Shown here: one piece after another, positions 58,820 through 64,000 of the stretch
Numbering within the stretch: the stretch's first letter is position 1
Layout: each line of letters starts with the position of its first letter
NCBI GenBank assembly: GCA_964017155.1
Contig: OZ024866.1
Location: forward strand, 18,244,358 to 18,308,357
Direction: 5' to 3'
Origin: Oasisia sp. SBJ-2009
Lineage: Eukaryota; Annelida; Polychaeta; Sabellida; Siboglinidae
DNA length: 64,000 nucleotides
Position numbers and translations under genes: made by a program
The notes under the pieces: model-generated
The model's input: the letters and a program-made list of their open reading frames with translations, nothing else
Told to the model about the DNA's origin: nothing
Databases searched by the model: none

Positions 58820-59985
58820 GGGGTGTCCGGTTACAGATTCAAAAATTTAGCGGGAAATCAAAGAAATGTAGACGGGTGCGATAAAAGCGCGACACATAGA
58901 AATTTTGGACATGGTCCTGGGTAGACTGGAAGAGGCTGGGTTGCGGCTTAAGAGAAGGAAATGCAAATTTATTGCCGACGAGGATTGACCAACATAGACT
59001 ACATCCAGTGCAAGATAAGATAGTGCCATTCTGAAGGCGAGATCACCAGAAAATGTGCAGGAGCTTCAAGCATTCTTAGGCTTACTGAACTATTATGGAA
59101 CATTATTGTTCAACCTGTTGACCGTGCTAGCGCCATTGCACAAACTAATTACTGTGCCAGGGCAGAAGTGGTTGTGAAGACCGCCAAAACAGCGGAGTTT
59201 CCAAAGAGCGAAGGAACTCATCGTGTCAGCGGAAGTGTTGGGCTCTGTGCTCCGACTAAGCCAATACTGCTGCAGTGCGATGCATTGAACTATGGACTTG
59301 GTGCAGTGCTCTCGCACATCATGGAAGGTGATACCGAGCGTCCCGTTGGATTTATACCAAGGACACTCAACGCTGCAGAAAGCAATTATTCGCAACTCGA
59401 CGAGGAGGGAGCCGCATTTAAGAACTTCCACAATCAGATCTATGGACGGTGTTTTGTGATCATGACTGATCACAAGCCACTAGTATCGCTGTTTGATGAA
59501 CTTAAGCAAGTTCCGGTTACGGCATCGTACAATGGTTGGGGATCACTCTGGGTACGAGTACAAGATCCACTACATGACTGGCAGACGTCATGACAATGCC
59601 GACTGTCTCGGTAGGTTGCCACTGCCAGTGACGGTGAATGAGGAACCGGACGAACGCGTCTTGTTGATAGAAGAACTGGATTCTTCGCCTGTGAGCGCAG
59701 CTCAGATCAGTCACTGGATATGATAGTGATCCTACGCTGGCGCATGACAGAGAATATATGATGCGGGGCTGACCTGATGGATAGATCGACAGGAACATGT
59801 AGCAGATATGAGTTAAGTGTGCAAGGCGGTTGTGTCTTGTGGGTGCCAGAGTGGTGATTCCACCACAATGTCAACAAGTGGTGTTACATGAGTTACATCT
59901 CGACCATCCAGGAATCAGCAGAATGAAGAGTCTCGCACGCAGTTATGTCTGGTGGCCATTCATAACAGAAACTAGCTAGGATGTT
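58820..59985 (+). pseudogene. Ty3/Gypsy-type retrotransposon pol fragment, decayed
   Basis: Frame-shifted pieces follow the usual order of a Ty3/Gypsy polyprotein: the end of the RT (about 58930-59100, with LQAFLGLLNYYG), the RNase H region (about 59250-59480, including LLQCDA and the TDHKPLVSLF segment), a linker, and the zinc-binding start of integrase (about 59850-59960, with ELHLDHPGISRMKSL). Several shifts and stops break it. The 5' part of pol, gag, LTRs and the integrase core are missing. The right side stops at an ACGC microsatellite at 60001. Confidence 0.82.
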
Positions 59986-60000
59986 CTGGCCTAGTGGCCA

Positions 60001-60050
60001 CGCACGCATGCACGCACGCACGAACGCACGCACGCACGCACGCACGCACG
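60001..60050. repeat. (ACGC)n microsatellite
   Basis: About 12 tetramers with ATGC and AACG variants, abutting the truncated pol relic. Confidence 0.92.
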
Positions 60051-60189
60051 GTGGTTTCCTCCAAACAGTTTCCTCCAAACAGCCCAAACTTGGGCTAACG
60101 CAGGAGTTCTTTTCTAGAATTAGTGAGTTCACTACAGGTTACAAATTTACCCCCTGTGTGGGATCTTTTACTTCCCCTGGCATAGACAC

Positions 60190-60340
60190 CAATTAGAAGG
60201 GACCACCGGCTTTTAGTGTCTCTTCCGAAAGACACAGGCAAATGCGGGGTAAACGAAATTGCCTAAGTTTCGAAACGGCGGTAGGTGGGATTGAACCACC
60301 GTCCCCTCGATTGACAGTGCCGCAGAGCGTACATTCGCGT
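60190..60340 (-). mobile_element. tRNA-derived SINE-like sequence
   Basis: On the minus strand, GGTTCAATCCC (60287-60297) is one base from the RNA polymerase III B-box consensus. It is followed about 70 nt later by TTTCGGAAGAGACACTAAAA and GGTGGTCCC, a pattern I associate with the conserved central part of many invertebrate SINEs. No clear A box or tail was found, so the copy is partial or old. Confidence 0.4.
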
Positions 60341-61789
60341 GTAGGAGAGACTGCGTGTGCATGTGTGCACCAGCAAGTATGTGCACTTGTGCATTCGAAT
60401 AAATACGGGAGTATAACGTTCCTTCGCATCTGAAAACAATTGTCCAGAATGTTTCCTGCAATTGTCATAGCTTCTATCAGATGGACTGAAAAAGTGCTCT
60501 GGAAAATGTTTAAATAAACATATTACATTTTCTTAGAAACCAATTTTCCATCCTGTTACCACTTCATATGTGCTAGAACCAGAAATTGATAAGTCCTGTT
60601 ACTGACATCTGGCTGAGTTTGACAGGTGTGATACCACACTGGCTGCACAAAAACGTCACACGTTCTACTCACACAACGCAATGCGACACGACGCGACGCA
60701 ATGCAACGACACAACAATACAACACAGCACAAATCACCACAGACGAGCAGACAACCTGCATAACGTTGTTTCTTTTTGGAACTCTTTCGTCAAGTAATGG
60801 CACTTTAACGACTTACCTTAACGACTTACCCCTGCTCGCTCGTCGTAGTCAATGGTGTGCAGCCACATCACGCTTCACGACACATCTCTCACTTCTAGGT
60901 GAAACGTAGCAAGAAATCAAAGAAAACCTACGCTATGTCCCTTGTCGGTAGGTTTGAGAGATATAGCGTGATGAGTATGATGGCCGGCATTAGGTTGATA
61001 TTGTATACGGGCGTCCTACGGGTTCGTGTGTCTGTAATAGTGTGTCATTTTCTCGTAGTTTATGTTGACGATTTCTACGAAGCCTTCCGTTGAGCTGGCA
61101 GCTATGGTCAGTAATCGAGGTTGTCATAACGATGTGGAAATAGCAAACGACGTGCAGGCAAAATAGCAGGGCACGCTTGATATGCTGGAATAAGGCATTC
61201 TTAGTTGGCGGGATGGAGTCCAGGGACCTTAAGTTGTGAGAGAACATGAGCTTCCTTGCACCATTTACCAACTCTGCATTACAGTTCTGACTATGCATGA
61301 GTACAGTCCAGCGCTCGAAATGTCGCATGTGAAGCGAGTCAAGTGTGAAACTGTTCGGATCCTGGGTGATGGCGATCAGTGTGTCGGTGACCTCGGGATA
61401 GGCTATCCATGAATTCCATGCCGTCTTCTTACAGATTCCAAACCTACTACTACTTAGTTTTCCAGGTAATCACAGGATGTTGAAGAGGGTGGCTGTGACC
61501 TAGGATGTACTACATGGCAATCATGCATTGCGTTAGTAGCTGAGCTAACATTGGAAGGACACATGTATTCCTCGCGAAGGTGTGACCCCTTCGATTACAG
61601 GACTCACAATACACCGCGCCGCGGCTGCGGTGATCTGGTCTGTCAGGGTTCACTACACCCACTGTCGCTTGCTATTGTGATCGTTAAAAAAATTCCGATT
61701 GAGTTGTTGCAAGTAGTTATAATTGTGCTGTGATTCGGTCCCGTGGGCTAGAGTCGCCTGGGGTGTGGTGAGGCTCCTCAATTCCCCGG
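60341..61789. other. Intergenic, no gene seen
   Basis: No recognised gene. A degenerate ACGC/ATGC-like stretch lies at about 60675-60730. Confidence 0.45.
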
Positions 61790-62300
61790 ACAGATGCATT
61801 CTAATTCGAATTACCCATCCCGTCTTCCCTGAGACGGATAGCTTCGAATCTCAAGGCACTAAAGCAAATTGTAGTTTGACTTCTTACCAATATTTTCGTT
61901 TCACGCCTGATGTGGACATCAACCAGGTTCTCGCAAAACACTTCAATAAGCATTTCGTTCTTACTCTGCATCTTACCAGATACACCTTCATATATTACTA
62001 ACAGGGCCCTGGAAAATTCCCTCACACTTTCCCTGTTTCTCTGCCCTCTCTCGTACAACTCTCTTTAGTTGTGCATTACTGCGGGTTTCCCCGAACGTTG
62101 TCAAAAGTAAGGTAAATATATTAACTACCGAGTCCTTTTCTTCATCGGGCGCATACCAGACTTCTTCTCGGGCAGTTCCTTCTAGGTATGCCATCTCTTC
62201 CAGACGAGCCAGTTTTTCCTCCCCCATCACCAGGTCTTCTCGCGCTATCGCCATGCTTTATCGGCTCCCCTGTGAGCTTCCGTTGTTGAATCCCTCGTCT
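61790..62300 (-). pseudogene. LTR-retrotransposon gag-like relic
   Basis: On the minus strand, DEEKDSVVNIFTLLLTTFGE and SNAQLKRVVRERAEKQGK lie in one frame. A break near 62035 leads to ESVREFSRALLVIYEGVSG and IEVFCENLVDVHIRREL-like sequence in the next. The pattern of a helical capsid-like region with SVREFSRAL is common in gag proteins of Ty3-type elements. No zinc knuckle or LTR was seen. It lies opposite in strand to the pol relic at 58820-59985, so the two are probably independent. Confidence 0.55.
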
Positions 62301-62713
62301 TACACCACTCATAGGCAAAGTCGAATGACGATTCTTTACGTACAATAGCCTCTATTTGTAGGTATAAAGCTCCCAGAGGGCAGCACGCTCTGTAAGCTAT
62401 GTAAGAGTTAATTAGATAACATGCATTTATAAGTATACACATATCAAAATATTCACACATATACCATAAACCATCCAATCCTGTGTTCCACTATATATTA
62501 TATAACTTAATTGATTACATATTTTGTAAATGTACTAATGATACAGAACCACTTGGTTTATAAAATTTATAAAGCACTGGTTACAAAACACTGCTAACAA
62601 CAAAGAATTTTTTTTGATTATAACTACCAAACAATTAACATACACACACCCAAATATTCGCCCCCGCACCACTTGGCAGACACGGTGTGCCAACTGCTGG
62701 TAAACCCACTGCT

Positions 62714-62998
62714 CTAACAATTATGTATAGCTGAATCTTCTTCGTCTTCGCCTTTTCCAACTAGGTGGGGTCCGCGGCCCGAATTTTTGATTTCCAGAAT
62801 GTTCTGTCCTGTGCACCCTCTGGGGTGATCCTCAGTGTCTGCATATCCCTTCGGACGCCATCCACCCATCTCCCTCTCGGTCTCCCCCCTTGGCCTTTTT
62901 CCTGGCACTCTCATGTCACCAACTGCTCTCACTTCGTTGTTTTCTTCCATTCTCTGCATGTGTCCATACCAGCGTAGTCTCATTTCTCTTACAGGCAT
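62714..62998 (-). pseudogene. LINE ORF C-terminal fragment (RTE-like) with 3' tail
   Basis: The minus-strand frame starts MPVREMRLRWYGHMQRMEEN and continues VPGKRPRGETER, RPKGYADTEDHP and GKGEDEEDSAIHNC. RLRWYGH-x-QRM is the conserved end of RTE-like LINE proteins (compare RWTGHLMRM in the intact element at 3661). Only the last 94 codons remain, as expected of a 5'-truncated insertion. Confidence 0.7.
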
Positions 62999-63093
62999 AC
63001 TGGGCCTAACAAGTTGTACAGCTGGGAATTACTTTGTTACTAGTGCCCTCTGGTGACTAGAGGTATCATCAGGGTTACACTATATTACACTAT

Positions 63094-63226
63094 ACATGCA
63101 CACATACATACATGCATATATACACACACATACATACATACATACATACATACATACATACATACATACATACACACACACATACATACATACATACATA
63201 CATACATACATACATACATACATACA

Positions 63227-63258
<32 letters not shown>
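63094..63258. repeat. (CATA)n microsatellite
   Basis: About 40 CATA tetramers with a few CACA variants. Confidence 0.97.
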
Positions 63259-63260
<2 letters not shown>

Positions 63261-63328
63261 CATAGTTGTTGTTCGTATACATGTTGCGTTGTGAAATAAA
63301 AGTTACTTACTTACATACATATATGCAT

Positions 63329-63455
<127 letters not shown>

Positions 63456-63714
63456 AATAGATACATACATACTTACAACATACATATGCACAAATACGCA
63501 CACACCCACGCACGTATAAATACTTCTGACTGCGTTTGCCACCAATCTAGTAACGTACTTACATAATAGGTAAGAATAAGACATCGAGAAGGTGCTTTAA
63601 ACCGTCGTTCCCTTTCCCGCAAACTAATATAATGATCTACTGCTATCAGGGACAGTCATGGCTTAATTGGTGTACAAATAACAAAAGTTTTATTGGTGTC
63701 CAATTAAAAAATAC

Positions 63715-63802
63715 ATACGCACGGATGCACGCACGCACGCACGCACGCGCGCACGCACGCACGCACGCACGCACGCAAGCACGCACGCCCACACACACAC
63801 AC
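63715..63802. repeat. (ACGC)n microsatellite
   Basis: About 20 ACGC tetramers with single-base variants, ending in a short CA run. Confidence 0.95.
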
Positions 63803-64000
63803 CATCCCGCTTCTGTCAGCCTTAGTATTTAGATAATGAGAATTAACTCACCCAGTATGAGCACACGCATGCTTTCCTACGGTTGGCATCTTTGGGGACT
63901 TTATTCTTAGTCAATATATACAGATTCGATCCCCACACCCGATGTAAGATATAGCCTAGTTCTTTTGCCTCCACGTCGTTTGCTTTTTTCACACCGTCCT

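Noticed and set aside
60281..60310. Genuine tRNA gene
   Set aside because: B-box-like sequence only; no cloverleaf could be drawn and the context is SINE-like.

Overview
The window is animal nuclear DNA: two intronless LicD-type genes with N-terminal membrane anchors, spliced transposon genes, GT-AG introns, non-LTR retrotransposons, MITE-like DNA elements and kilobase-long simple-sequence arrays, with very low gene density. The mix (RTE and CR1 elements, LicD paralogs, tRNA-type SINE traces, TTAA-target MITEs) suits a marine invertebrate such as a mollusc or another lophotrochozoan, or amphioxus. I cannot fix the species. Nothing suggests a prokaryotic or viral genome.

Layout. 1-6.9 kb: an array of 725-730 bp satellite monomers whose fifth copy was split by an RTE retrotransposon with a full-length open frame and a perfect 11-bp target-site duplication (TSD). 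6.9-7.9 kb: an exon resembling the P2X7-type cysteine domain, perhaps preceded by an Arg/Gly-rich exon. 8.4-9.7 kb: a LINE relic on the minus strand, split by a TTAA-flanked MITE whose sister copy lies inverted at 35.8-36.7 kb. 14.8-15.4 kb: a 52-bp minisatellite. 17.2-18.1 kb: LicD gene 1. 20.5-21.7 kb: a 560-bp tandem duplication. 22.0-23.3 kb: a 19-bp minisatellite. 23.7-26.8 kb: two copies of a dispersed 430-bp segment, one carrying a 211-bp CA tract, with a long-inverted-repeat TTAA MITE between them. 27.0-30.3 kb: a mariner-like relic and LINE relics, one interrupted by a MITE with an exact 8-bp TSD. 31.4-33.0 kb: an hAT-type transposase gene with one GT-AG intron.

37.2-38.4 and 41.65-42.04 kb: compound simple-repeat arrays in which one repeat unit changes stepwise into another. 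42.3-43.5 kb: LicD gene 2 (minus strand) with a long Ser/Thr-rich stem built from an internal duplication. 44.4-49.1 kb: a near-complete CR1 element with a few single frame breaks. 50.2-51.2 kb: about 1 kb of almost perfect CTCGA pentamers. 51.9-52.5 kb: a truncated duplicate of the 5' end of LicD gene 2. 54.5-58.6 kb: a 4.1-kb array of 30-bp units with higher-order structure. 58.8-60 kb: a decayed Ty3/Gypsy pol fragment. 60-64 kb: a SINE-like sequence, a gag relic, a LINE 3' fragment and microsatellites.

The only genes likely to serve the host are the two LicD-type genes and possibly the P2X7-like exon. Almost everything else is mobile or tandem DNA. No previously undescribed multi-gene system is evident. 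The strongest observations are the nested insertions with exact TSDs, the LicD paralog pair with its truncated third copy, and the unusual tandem arrays.
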